From NCBI GenBank assembly GCA_021738505.1, contig JAIPBW010000015.1, forward strand, positions 1 through 52,457: a stretch of DNA of 52,457 bases. The letters are read 5' to 3'. This DNA comes from Bacteroidales bacterium. Its GTDB lineage: Bacteria; Bacteroidota; Bacteroidia; Bacteroidales; PWNQ01. Under the pieces are notes generated by a model. The model searched no databases and was not told where the DNA came from. It was given only the letters and a program-made list of their open reading frames with translations. Numbering within the stretch: the stretch's first letter is position 1; each line of letters begins with the position of its first letter. Shown here in pieces: positions 40,857-49,055 of this stretch. The position numbers and the translations under genes were made by a program.

Positions 40857-43043
40857 TTACAAATTTTCTTTAATAAACTCAGTTATTTTATTGAAAAGAT
40901 GCAACCGGGTATAACCACCGTAAATTCCGTGATTTTTATTCGGATAAAGCATCATGTCAAAATCTTTGTTTTGTTGTACCATCTTTTTGATAAGCATCAT
41001 GGAGTTTTGAGGATGCACATTATCGTCTGCTCCGCCATGAACCAGGAATAAATCTCCTTTTAATTTAGATACATGGGACAGGGGAGAGTTATCGTCATAG
41101 TTTTCTCCGTTTTCCTGCGGTGTTCTCATAAAACGTTCCGTATAGATATTGTCGTAATATCTCCAGTTGGTTACCGGAGCGACAGCCACTCCTGTTGAAA
41201 AATGATCAGCACCTTTGGTTAAGGCTAATAAAGTCATATAGCCACCATAGCTCCAGCCGAACATGCCAATACGGGCACTGTCGATATAAGGATATTCTTT
41301 AAAATGCTTTGCCGCATTGATTTGATCAATTGTTTCCAATTTGCCAAGTTCCAGGTAGGTGGATTTTTTGTACTCTTGTCCGCGATATCCTGTTCCCCGG
41401 TTGTCAACACAAGCGACGATATAACCTTGCTGAGCCATATACTCGAACCAGATATAGTTGAAATAGCCCCAGCTATTGGATACTTCCTGTGAACCAGGAC
41501 CGCCGTAAGTAAACATTAACAAAGGATATTCTTTGTCTTTATCAAAATCATGGGGTTTGATGATGAATCCATTCATCTTAATGTCGTTTTCCGTAGGAAC
41601 TTTGATAAACTCCATACCGGAAAAATTGTAGTCTTTCATGCGGTCAACGATGGCTTGATTGTCTTGTAACACCTCAACTTGTTCCCCGTTTTCCTTGTAT
41701 ATTGCATGAACAGGAGGATGGTCGGCTGTACTCCAGCTATCCAGAAAATAGGAAAAGTCACCGGAGAATTCAACGCTGTGGGTTCCTTTCTTTTTGGTGA
41801 TACGCTCTTTTTTTGAACCGTCAAGGTTGATTTTGTACAGATTACGCTCCAGAGGACTGGTTTCTGTGGATATGTAATAGATTCGATTGTTTTCCTGATC
41901 AACACCTTTTACGTCCGTGACAACCCAATCGCCACGTGTTATTTGTTTTTCTTTTCCATCCGAATTGATATGATAAATATGATTGTATCCATCCTTTTCA
42001 CTTGTGAAGATAAAACTATCATCTTCCATAAATGTCCAGTGGTCATCGATGTCAATATAATAGGGGTTTTCTTCATGATAGACAACTTCGGAGCTACCGT
42101 CATTGGCGTTGGCAAAAAGCACGTCCAGGTTATTTTGCAAACGATTCAGGCGCTGAATAGCCAGCAAATGGTTTGTGTTGGTCCATTTGATGCGTGGAAT
42201 ATACTGGTCTGTTTCTTCTCCCACATCCATTGTTTTGGCGTTTTTCTTATTCAGGTCATAAACATGGATGCTGACAATCGAATTATCTTCTCCGGCTTTG
42301 GGATATTTGAATCTTTCTTCTACGGGATATAGTTTGTTTTCATATAATGTCATCTGAAACATCTTAACATGGCTTTCGTCAAAGCGGTAAAAAGCAAGAT
42401 GATCTCCTTTAGGTGACCATTGAAAGCCTTTGGTGAAGCTAAATTCTTCTTCGTAAACCCAATCCGTGGTACCATTAATGATTTTGTTCTTTTCGCCGTC
42501 ATGGGTAACCTGAATTTCCTCTCCTGTTTTCCAGTTGACAATAAAGACATTGTTTTTGCGAACAAATGCGATATGTTTTCCGTCAGGAGAAAACTCCGCC
42601 AGGCGTTGTTTCCCTTTAGATTCATCACTTAACGGAGTAAGTTTTTCCTCATCTCTGTCCCAGATATAAAAATATCCTTTTGTGGAATGACGGTAGATGG
42701 ACTCTTGATTGTCAGTAATGAGAATTTTGGATTCATCGGAGTTAAATGAATAATCCTCTATGTTGATTTTTTTATCTTCATTTGCAAGCTTTAAATCACT
42801 TTCTTTTAGCAGAGTTTTGGGCTCACTTTTCTTTTTATAGGAATAGCGGTTAATTTTTCCGTTTTCCAGTACGGTATAATGTACACCGTCATTCATAGGA
42901 TACATGGATTGTACCGAACGCGGATAAAATTTTGCGCTGGCCCATATATCTCTCAAATTCAGTTTTTGGTTTTCCTGTGCAGTGGCTGTGATAAAAAGGA
43001 TCAGCGTTAAGCCTGCCGTAAGGAATATTCTGCTATGTTTCAT
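40857..43043 (-). CDS. Dipeptidyl peptidase IV-type serine peptidase (S9B)
   Basis: 728 residues with a Sec signal peptide (MKHSRIFLTAGLTLILFITATA) and no lipobox. The N-terminal part (about 40-470) is the eight-bladed DPP IV propeller (repeated WSPKGDHLAFYR-like strands; EE motif in YEEEFSF near 196 that would bind the substrate N-terminus). The C-terminal alpha/beta hydrolase has GWSYGGY (Ser about 598), the Asp in GGADDNVHP and the His in NKNHGIYG. It removes Xaa-Pro or Xaa-Ala dipeptides from peptides in the periplasm or at the surface. Single gene; downstream of it is the shared terminator. Confidence 0.93.
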   Translation of the reverse strand: MKHSRIFLTAGLTLILFITATAQENQKLNLRDIWASAKFYPRSVQSMYPMNDGVHYTVLENGKINRYSYKKKSEPKTLLKESDLKLANEDKKINIEDYSFNSDESKILITDNQESIYRHSTKGYFYIWDRDEEKLTPLSDESKGKQRLAEFSPDGKHIAFVRKNNVFIVNWKTGEEIQVTHDGEKNKIINGTTDWVYEEEFSFTKGFQWSPKGDHLAFYRFDESHVKMFQMTLYENKLYPVEERFKYPKAGEDNSIVSIHVYDLNKKNAKTMDVGEETDQYIPRIKWTNTNHLLAIQRLNRLQNNLDVLFANANDGSSEVVYHEENPYYIDIDDHWTFMEDDSFIFTSEKDGYNHIYHINSDGKEKQITRGDWVVTDVKGVDQENNRIYYISTETSPLERNLYKINLDGSKKERITKKKGTHSVEFSGDFSYFLDSWSTADHPPVHAIYKENGEQVEVLQDNQAIVDRMKDYNFSGMEFIKVPTENDIKMNGFIIKPHDFDKDKEYPLLMFTYGGPGSQEVSNSWGYFNYIWFEYMAQQGYIVACVDNRGTGYRGQEYKKSTYLELGKLETIDQINAAKHFKEYPYIDSARIGMFGWSYGGYMTLLALTKGADHFSTGVAVAPVTNWRYYDNIYTERFMRTPQENGENYDDNSPLSHVSKLKGDLFLVHGGADDNVHPQNSMMLIKKMVQQNKDFDMMLYPNKNHGIYGGYTRLHLFNKITEFIKENL

Positions 43044-43134
43044 GGTAAATGGTTTAAAATTTTGCTCAAAAATACGAAAAAATGAGGCAGACCATATTTA
43101 ATGTCTGTCTCTAAAGTCAAATGTTTGATTTAGA

Positions 43135-43320
43135 ATGTTCGAGTTCAAAGTTAACCCTGCATTTATCGAAGGTGTGCGAACCGAACAAAGTGAGCTCTTA
43201 GCCTGGCCCGCATAATTGCTGGGAATGCTTAAAAAAATAACGTCATAAAAAAAACTTAAATCGCAGTATTTGCCAGCCGACGAATTCGAAGAGTTAAAAT
43301 TTGAGCAACATTGCAGATAA
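43135..43320. other. Coding-like remnant or interspersed repeat
   Basis: In one plus-strand frame this stretch reads like protein broken by two stop codons: an ATG at 43135 opens FEFKVNPAFIEGVRTEQSEL, stops at 43213, and resumes with a second block containing YLPADEFEELKFEQ to a stop at 43320. The reverse strand is also open (43098-43334). This is all that lies in the 294-bp gap between the DPP IV and B12-lipoprotein genes, apart from a TAnnTTTG-like box at 43067-43074. Either a decayed gene or one copy of a dispersed repeat. Confidence 0.35.
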
Positions 43321-43337
43321 AACATTATGGACAAATA

Positions 43338-44426
43338 CTAAGGCGTATAAAATTTCATGGCTCCCGGATTGATTCCCACTCTGAAGCTGTCGCAAACGGA
43401 TTGGGTATTTCTGTTATAGCGTATAATCCAGCCTTTTTGCTGGTAGTCCAGTGCATTGGAAAAATACAAATCCCCGTTGTCAGGATCTATGGCTAAAGAG
43501 TTAATATTACGGTTAGCTTTTTTGATGTATTCTTGTGTGGGAATAACAGTGTCATTTATTGACATCCCATAAATCCCTTTGTTCGTAAAGAACAGACTGT
43601 CGCCATGCTCATTTATCGTAAGGTCTTCCGGAGAAATCTCTTGTTGAGGAAATGGTATGCTTTGAAGGACAGCCAGCTGGTCAGGGTCAATTAGGGTTAA
43701 AGCCGGAACCTCATCATGATTGTATCCCCCGCTGCTTAAAACCCATATATTGTCGTTTTTGTCCATTACAATACTGTTGGGTTCCTTGGCCACAGGAATG
43801 ATTTGGATAACGGTTTCGGATAGTGGGTCTATTACAGTAACTGTATTATTAGGCTTATTTACATAAAACTCTGACCAGTTGCATGCAAAAATCAAATCTT
43901 CGTTATACAACATAGCGCCAGTGGATTTACCGGCATCTAAATTGCCCGTATACTCGTAATTATTGGAACTAATAACATGCATGTTGCTCGATTCCAGGTC
44001 AGAGATAAATATCTTACCGGAAGAGGTCGACTGAATATGTCGGGGGCTGCTTAGTCCTGTGATGGTCTTGACAGACGAAAAATCGGACAAATCGACAACT
44101 TCAACTTTTCCCGCATTGTTGATGGAAATTATTGCATGATCATTCAAAAACTCTATCTGAAACGGTATATCTCCCAAGGGTCTCTCGTTAACAGAATAAA
44201 ATACCTCATTGCTTACTGTCTTATCTGCAGGATTGTAAAAGGACAATGAACCATTGCCACTGCTATAATTCCCTTCGTTAATAATAAACAGACCTTCCTC
44301 TTGAGTATACGTGCTGCTGTCGTTATGTTCTTCTCCGAATTCATCATCTTCGCAACTTCCCGATAAGCTTACGATCAGGAATAACACGAGAATTTTGCCT
44401 AAGTAATGTATTAATTTCTTTTCCAT
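43338..44426 (-). CDS. BtuG-like surface lipoprotein (YncE/DUF5074-type beta-propeller)
   Basis: 362 residues with a lipoprotein signal (SLSGSC, lipid Cys25), followed immediately by EDDEFGEE. Such an acidic stretch after the cysteine resembles the Bacteroidota surface-export signal. The mature part is a repeat-rich beta-propeller (FFINEGNYSSGNGSLSFYNP-like start, SSPRHIQSTSSGKIFISDL, NSIVMDKNDNIWVLSSGG, NSLAIDPDNGDLYFSN), the fold of BtuG, which caps BtuB and binds cobalamin very tightly in gut Bacteroides. Its start overlaps the btuB stop by 16 bp and the operon is riboswitch-controlled, so a B12-capture role is likely. Identity to BtuG is inferred from fold and context. Confidence 0.8.
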   Translation of the reverse strand: MEKKLIHYLGKILVLFLIVSLSGSCEDDEFGEEHNDSSTYTQEEGLFIINEGNYSSGNGSLSFYNPADKTVSNEVFYSVNERPLGDIPFQIEFLNDHAIISINNAGKVEVVDLSDFSSVKTITGLSSPRHIQSTSSGKIFISDLESSNMHVISSNNYEYTGNLDAGKSTGAMLYNEDLIFACNWSEFYVNKPNNTVTVIDPLSETVIQIIPVAKEPNSIVMDKNDNIWVLSSGGYNHDEVPALTLIDPDQLAVLQSIPFPQQEISPEDLTINEHGDSLFFTNKGIYGMSINDTVIPTQEYIKKANRNINSLAIDPDNGDLYFSNALDYQQKGWIIRYNRNTQSVCDSFRVGINPGAMKFYTP

Positions 44427-46339
44427 TTTAATCCTAATTTTAGATGAAAAACACGGCCGGGCATAGGATACCAGGCTACAGACTGATAGTCGGTGTTTAA
44501 AATATTGTCCACACGAATGGAAGTGGATAGTTTGGCTTTATTAAGTTCCCAGGTTTTTCCAATTTCCAGATCGTGCAGCATAAAATCCGGCATATAGCGA
44601 GAATTATCCGAGGTAGTGTAGCGTTTGCCGGTATAATTGTATTTGTAAATCAGATCCCATTGTTTGTAATTGACAAAAGCCATTACATTTCCACTATGTT
44701 TTGGTACATAAATCAATTGTTTCCCCACGGAAGCATCTCCCGGATAGAGCTTTTCGGCATTTTTTGTACTCGTATATGTGTATTGTGTATTCAGGCGAAA
44801 CATGGAATTTTTATATTTCTTTGTGATCGTCAAACCGGTTTCAATTCCTTGTGAATGAACTTTTTTCAGATTCGAAGGGGTCCAGTAGCTGGCTATGGAA
44901 TCGGGTTGCCATAATATCCAGTTATGGATTGAGGAGTAATAGTAAGTAGCAGAAGCTTCTAACAGGAGATTTTTTTGTTTGTTTTGTTTTTTATACTGCA
45001 GGCCTGTTTCATAAGAATTTCCGTATTCAGCTTCCAGACCGGGATTGCCTCCCGGATTCCAATATTTGTCATTCATCGTTGGATAATGGTAGTTACGCGA
45101 GAAATTGGCCATCCATATTAGTCTGGATGGTTTTAATAAAGAAAACTTCAGGGATGCTGACGGGAGTATGTTGATCTTTTTATTATTGATTTTCTCCGCC
45201 CTGACAACCCATAAGGTTTGAAGTCTTGTCCATGGCCGGTACATAAAACTTGTAAAAGCAGACAAGTGATTGCGAGTAAAATTATCTTCATAACCGGAAG
45301 ACCGTACATTATATAAGTCACTGTTCAAACCCGTCTCGATCGTTGCATCGGAAGAAATATAATATTTGTAGGCTGCATGAGAAGAAAATAGCCGGGATTT
45401 ATTTGTTGTCTGCAGACCGGCAACGGGATTTTTATATGTGTAGGACTCATCAAACCAGGCTGTCCTGATAAAAATATGGTCTTTTCCTTTTTGATTTTCC
45501 CAGGACAACTGTGTGCGGACAAACTCATTGCTTTGTTCTTCGTTTCGCTTCATATCCTTCACCGTAAGTGGTCGTGGTAATTCACGGAAATTGCTTTGAG
45601 CCCATATTCTTGCGCTAAGCGTATTGTTACGATCAATTTTATAATGTATATTTTCCATTAATCCACTCTGACGGTAAGCTGCATTCTTTTGAGTTTCCTC
45701 GGGATAGGGTGGTTTTCCTTTGGTGTTGTTTTTGTATGTATATTCATTTTCCGATTGGATATGGAACAGGCGGGTGTTGATTAATAATTTCCCCGTAATA
45801 AAGTTGTTTTCTACACTTGTTTCACTTCCTTTCAGGCTTGAGATTTTCTGGTTGACATAGATTGTAAGCGTGTCGTTCCAGTTGGCTTTATTGTCCAGAT
45901 GGATGGCACCTCCCAATCCTCCGCTGGTGCTGAAAATGGAATTTCCTCCTTTCAACAGGGTTAGTTGGTCCATTATATTCATCGGGATCAGTGAAAAGTC
46001 TGTTTGCCCCAGGGTAGGCGAATTGATATTGACTCCGTTCCAAAGCACTTGTGTGTGTGAGGCTCCCGCTCCGCGAAATGAAGAGGTGGAAAGGGCACCC
46101 TGGCCATAGGATTTGATGAACACAGGACTGTGCGAAGCCAGAGTTGCTGATAGCGATAAGGGCTTGATTAGTTGCATATCTAAACTATCCATCCGCTGCC
46201 TGTTAACACCGTTCATCTGGCTTGAGCGCTGCTCCTGTATGGACACCGCTTCAAGGGTTATTGTGTCCTGCTTCTCCTGGGCCTCGGAACTGGCAATAAT
46301 TGCGAAAAAGGTTAATATGATTATGCTTATTCTTTTCAA
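44411..46339 (-). CDS. btuB: TonB-dependent receptor, BtuB-like
   Basis: 642 residues: signal peptide (MKRISIIILTFFAIIASSEA), TonB-box-like DTITLEAVSIQ near residue 25, plug domain (about 45-160; LSATLASHSPVFIKSYGQGALSTSSFRGAGASHTQVLWNG type motif, then LLKGGNSIFSTSGGLGGAI) and a 22-strand barrel ending in VFHLKLGLKWKRN. No N-terminal carboxypeptidase-like domain, unlike SusC proteins. It lies between a secreted protein (4-bp ATGA overlap) and the propeller lipoprotein (16-bp overlap), under a cobalamin riboswitch, which makes cobalamin the most likely cargo. Confidence 0.85.
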   Translation of the reverse strand: MKRISIIILTFFAIIASSEAQEKQDTITLEAVSIQEQRSSQMNGVNRQRMDSLDMQLIKPLSLSATLASHSPVFIKSYGQGALSTSSFRGAGASHTQVLWNGVNINSPTLGQTDFSLIPMNIMDQLTLLKGGNSIFSTSGGLGGAIHLDNKANWNDTLTIYVNQKISSLKGSETSVENNFITGKLLINTRLFHIQSENEYTYKNNTKGKPPYPEETQKNAAYRQSGLMENIHYKIDRNNTLSARIWAQSNFRELPRPLTVKDMKRNEEQSNEFVRTQLSWENQKGKDHIFIRTAWFDESYTYKNPVAGLQTTNKSRLFSSHAAYKYYISSDATIETGLNSDLYNVRSSGYEDNFTRNHLSAFTSFMYRPWTRLQTLWVVRAEKINNKKINILPSASLKFSLLKPSRLIWMANFSRNYHYPTMNDKYWNPGGNPGLEAEYGNSYETGLQYKKQNKQKNLLLEASATYYYSSIHNWILWQPDSIASYWTPSNLKKVHSQGIETGLTITKKYKNSMFRLNTQYTYTSTKNAEKLYPGDASVGKQLIYVPKHSGNVMAFVNYKQWDLIYKYNYTGKRYTTSDNSRYMPDFMLHDLEIGKTWELNKAKLSTSIRVDNILNTDYQSVAWYPMPGRVFHLKLGLKWKRN

Positions 46340-47346
46340 TGTCGGATCAGAATTTTTTTTGTGTTTGTGCCGGTAACAGTTCTGTAAATCAATAAATAAA
46401 TGCCTGCTGCCAGATTTTGTGTTTGTAGCTGTACCTGCCGGTTATTGATGTTTCCGGCTTTCCTATGGATCTGATTATTCACATCAACCAGCCGGTAGTC
46501 CAGAATAGGCACTGGGCTTCTGATCTGCAGTTTATCGTCTGCCGGATTGGGATAAATGGAGGACCGGACGGCCGCTTTTTTCTGAGTTCCCACATTCGTA
46601 GAATTATGAATTACTCCCACAGCATCCAGATCAAAGCCTCCGGAAGCGAAACTGGTTGGCCAGGGGTCATTGATTTTCCTGCCGTTGACATCATAGCTTG
46701 CCAGTGAATCTATAAGAGTACCTGTAACATCAAGAATTCTGATGTATTGAATATTGTTCAGGTCTATGGCACCGGAATCGGATAATTCTTCCAGATCGAA
46801 AGGCGTGCCGTGTGTGCCGATATATTTTCCTGCCAGGTTGTTGACTTTTGTGGGGCTTAATGTATCATAAGCTCCTTTTTGTGTTGTTGTATCGGTCAGC
46901 GAGGAAGCCGGGAAACGCACAAAATGAGTTCCGTCGGAGCTTACCTCAACAAATGCCAGTTCGAGATAATAATGGCCGAAGGAATTTTCAAAAACAGCGA
47001 AATCCCAACCGTCGCCATTAGCGACAGGCTGTGTAAACGATAATGTGATGTAGCCACTGTCTCCCAGACTAACAACATTTTCGTTCGCTTTATAAAGGAC
47101 GTTGCTGGAATCTCCGTGTGTAACGTTACCTGATGCAGGCTGTGCTATATTTTTCCATCCGCGGTCAAAGTCTTCAACGGTAGTGGCCCAGTCGATAAAG
47201 ACAGAGCTGTCACGGTGAATGGCTGATGTTCCGGGTTTATTAGCAGCAGGGTGGTACTGCGCCGTCAGAGCGGAGCTCCAAAGACACAATACCCCAATGG
47301 CTGCTAAGCTAAAAACAAATCGAATATATGAGTATGTCGATTTCAC
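46336..47346 (-). CDS. T9SS-sorted secreted protein in the B12 operon
   Basis: 336 residues with a signal peptide (ending SSALTA, then QYHPAANKPG). The central domain (about 35-250) has WDFAVFENSFGHYYLELAFVEVSSDG near residue 120, DDxGT-like GKYIGTHGTPFDLEEL and GGFDLDAVGVIH near 240: a beta-rich extracellular domain that I associate with Bacteroidota cobalamin loci but cannot name with certainty. The C-terminus (about 264-336; IYPNPADDKLQI, then LAAGIYLLIYR and KKILIRH) is a type A T9SS sorting domain, so it should be exported and attached to the cell surface. It overlaps btuB by 4 bp. Probable partner in cobalamin capture; function inferred from context only. Confidence 0.8.
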   Translation of the reverse strand: MKSTYSYIRFVFSLAAIGVLCLWSSALTAQYHPAANKPGTSAIHRDSSVFIDWATTVEDFDRGWKNIAQPASGNVTHGDSSNVLYKANENVVSLGDSGYITLSFTQPVANGDGWDFAVFENSFGHYYLELAFVEVSSDGTHFVRFPASSLTDTTTQKGAYDTLSPTKVNNLAGKYIGTHGTPFDLEELSDSGAIDLNNIQYIRILDVTGTLIDSLASYDVNGRKINDPWPTSFASGGFDLDAVGVIHNSTNVGTQKKAAVRSSIYPNPADDKLQIRSPVPILDYRLVDVNNQIHRKAGNINNRQVQLQTQNLAAGIYLLIYRTVTGTNTKKILIRH

Positions 47347-47350
47347 AGAT

Positions 47351-48415
47351 TTATAATTTTTGAATTTTCGTGCTGTATAGCTGTTGATCTGTAATAACTT
47401 TTACAATATACATTCCCGGATAAAGGTTGGTTAAGCTAACAGTAGCATTTCCGTTCATTTGCTTTGTCTTCACCATCTGACCTTGCAAGTTGTAAATCAC
47501 AATCCGGCTGTTTTTGATTTCTGACGGCAGATTTACTGTCATTTTATTGCGAACGGGATTCGGATAAACAGCCAGGTTTTTATATTGTGATGACGCAATT
47601 TGTGTAGTAACATCATCAGCAGCTACCGGTAACTCCGGTATAAGTGCCGGCATAAAGTCCGTATACGAACAGCCAAACCAGGCACTGTCGGAAATTGTTG
47701 TGGATAGCCCGGCATTCATCATCCAGTCATGAAGCCCTGTGCCGCTCCAGGTGCCCCAGTAATGGGGAGAACCACCAATGCCGCTATGTGTTTTGTATTC
47801 GATCGTGTTAAGGAATCCACCGCCTGTATTTATGTTCAGGTTTGTATCGGCAGCTGCAATTTCAGCAAGCATGGAATCCGCTGAGATATTACCGTCAAAA
47901 CGGTAGCCCCAGGCATAACTTTCTGTGCTGCTTGTGTCATTAAAGTCAACAACCAGCATAGCTACATTACTGCCATTACCAATCCAAAAGGTGATGTCAT
48001 CAAATGTAAATGCTGATTTTGCCCAGCTCAGTTGGATTTGGGTGGCTACTGTCGTGTCAATGTCATTGGAAAAGACCTCAAAAGACGATTGATACAGGCC
48101 GGGCGTACTGTCGCGACGGCAAAGGACATCAAGTGAAATGCTGTCCTGTGCAGAAATTGTTGTGTTGTTAGCCGGTGCTCCGGATAAACCAAAAAGGGTT
48201 TGGGGATTTGTAATACTATCGATGGTAAGCGGGCTGCTGCCGGTATTTTTTAAGTATATGGTGTGCGTTAATTCTGTCTGAGCTGTATCAATAGCTCCGA
48301 AATCAACAGTATATTCACTTATTTCAAGGGTTTGTGCTTTTGCTGTAAGAGAAAATACCACAGCAATTATAAATACTACGATCGGGCGAATAACGCCATT
48401 TTTTATTGTATTCAT
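47351..48415 (-). CDS. T9SS-sorted secreted protein, first gene of the B12 operon
   Basis: 354 residues: signal peptide (to VFSLTAKA, then QTLEIS), an ASH/choice-of-anchor Ig-like domain (about 30-130; DFGAIDTAQTELTHTIYLKN), a middle domain (about 132-265) with ITFWIGNGSNVAMLVVDF, AWGYRFDG, MLAEIAAAD and HYWGTWSG, and a type A T9SS sorting domain (about 285-354; VYPNPVRNKMTV, YPGMYIVKV, STKIQKL). The WGYRFDG domain looks like a distinct extracellular ligand-binding family; I cannot assign a proven function. Four bp ahead of the next gene and about 150 nt behind the cobalamin riboswitch. Predicted surface B12 or corrinoid binder, by context. Confidence 0.8.
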   Translation of the reverse strand: MNTIKNGVIRPIVVFIIAVVFSLTAKAQTLEISEYTVDFGAIDTAQTELTHTIYLKNTGSSPLTIDSITNPQTLFGLSGAPANNTTISAQDSISLDVLCRRDSTPGLYQSSFEVFSNDIDTTVATQIQLSWAKSAFTFDDITFWIGNGSNVAMLVVDFNDTSSTESYAWGYRFDGNISADSMLAEIAAADTNLNINTGGGFLNTIEYKTHSGIGGSPHYWGTWSGTGLHDWMMNAGLSTTISDSAWFGCSYTDFMPALIPELPVAADDVTTQIASSQYKNLAVYPNPVRNKMTVNLPSEIKNSRIVIYNLQGQMVKTKQMNGNATVSLTNLYPGMYIVKVITDQQLYSTKIQKL

Positions 48416-48423
48416 CTTTGAAA

Positions 48424-48471
48424 AAGGTTTTTTATTAATTTTTTAAACAATATTTAACTTTAAAAAACCTT
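48424..48471 (-). promoter_or_regulatory. Candidate expression-platform hairpin
   Basis: An 11-bp perfect inverted repeat (AAGGTTTTTTA at 48424-48434, TAAAAAACCTT at 48461-48471) lies between riboswitch and first ORF, ending 8 bp from the ATG. On the minus strand the stem runs straight into TTTTTC, so it may act as a weak terminator or hide the ribosome binding site. Confidence 0.5.
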
Positions 48472-48567
48472 CAGGACTGGAAGCTAATGTGAATAGAATA
48501 ATTGAAATTATAATTATAATCCACAAGCCTTTAACCCGAAAGCTTTGTTATTTTTAGTTGTGGTTTA

Positions 48568-48745
48568 TGGCAGGTCTTCTGACTTACTCCCTTTGTAGTA
48601 ACCTTCCCGTCTGCCGATTGGCAGACAGTGGTAAAGAGGACTACAAAGTATTTAGAGCTTACAGCAGCGGGTACTGTCCGGGATTTACACCCGGTTCCCT
48701 ATTAAGAAATAATTTGCCGGCGTTTGATTATTTCACCTAAACCGG
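48568..48745 (-). ncRNA. Cobalamin riboswitch
   Basis: Read on the minus strand it carries the family elements in order: AGGTGAA near the 5' end, GGGAA followed by CCGGGTGTAAATCCCGG, CAGTACCCGCTGCTGTAAG, the B12 box core ACCACTG followed by a GC palindrome (CTGCCAATCGGCAG), GGGAAGG, and the 3' end AGTCAGAAGACCTGCC. This is the classical AdoCbl class aptamer that switches off B12 uptake genes when cobalamin is plentiful. It stands ahead of the four-gene B12 operon. Confidence 0.95.
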
Positions 48746-48748
48746 GTG

Positions 48749-48780
48749 CAAATGTAAGTGCATATTCCCGGTTATCCAAA
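48749..48780 (-). promoter_or_regulatory. Promoter of the cobalamin riboswitch operon
   Basis: On the minus strand TTTG (48780-48777), 20 bp, then TACATTTG (48756-48749), an exact consensus match. The expected start, near 48742, falls right at the 5' edge of the riboswitch, so the two support each other. Confidence 0.87.
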
Positions 48781-48923
48781 ATATCTTACGGAATAATTGT
48801 CGGTATATTTTATTAAGTTTGGTTAACAGCATGTATGTCAAAAGGAAGATGATGTTATTTTTTTTTTAATAAAAAGATGTATTTAGAGGAAAAGATTGTT
48901 TTTTTCGTTTTCAAGAAGAATTA

Positions 48924-48955
48924 TTTGGATTTTAACCGGAACTGTTTTATCTTTG
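48924..48955 (+). promoter_or_regulatory. Promoter of the hydrogenase maturation operon
   Basis: TTTG (48924-48927), 20 bp, then TATCTTTG (48948-48955): exact match to TTTG-N20-TAnnTTTG. Transcription should start near 48962, giving a leader of about 130 nt before the TM1266-type gene. Confidence 0.83.
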
Positions 48956-48979
48956 TTAATTCAATAACAAAACGGAGTA

Positions 48980-49055
48980 ATGGATTCTATTCATTACAAA
49001 GTTTACACGTTTAATCCCGTTTTATCGGGATGAGATTTGCCCGGTAAAAGCGGGT
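48980..49055 (+). promoter_or_regulatory. Leader with mini-ORF and two hairpins
   Basis: An ATG (48980) preceded by CGGAG opens a 17-codon frame ending with TGA at 49031-49033. Its last codons form a perfect hairpin ATCCCG/CGGGAT (49014-49019, 49026-49031), followed 8 nt later by GCCCG/CGGGT around a 7-nt loop (49039-49055). It resembles a translated, structured leader; no known riboswitch is recognised. Confidence 0.4.

Noticed and set aside
43098-43334. Minus-strand 78-residue ORF
   Set aside because: Cysteine/serine-rich sequence without recognisable domain or ribosome binding site, and the opposite strand looks equally protein-like. Treated as remnant or repeat, not as a gene.
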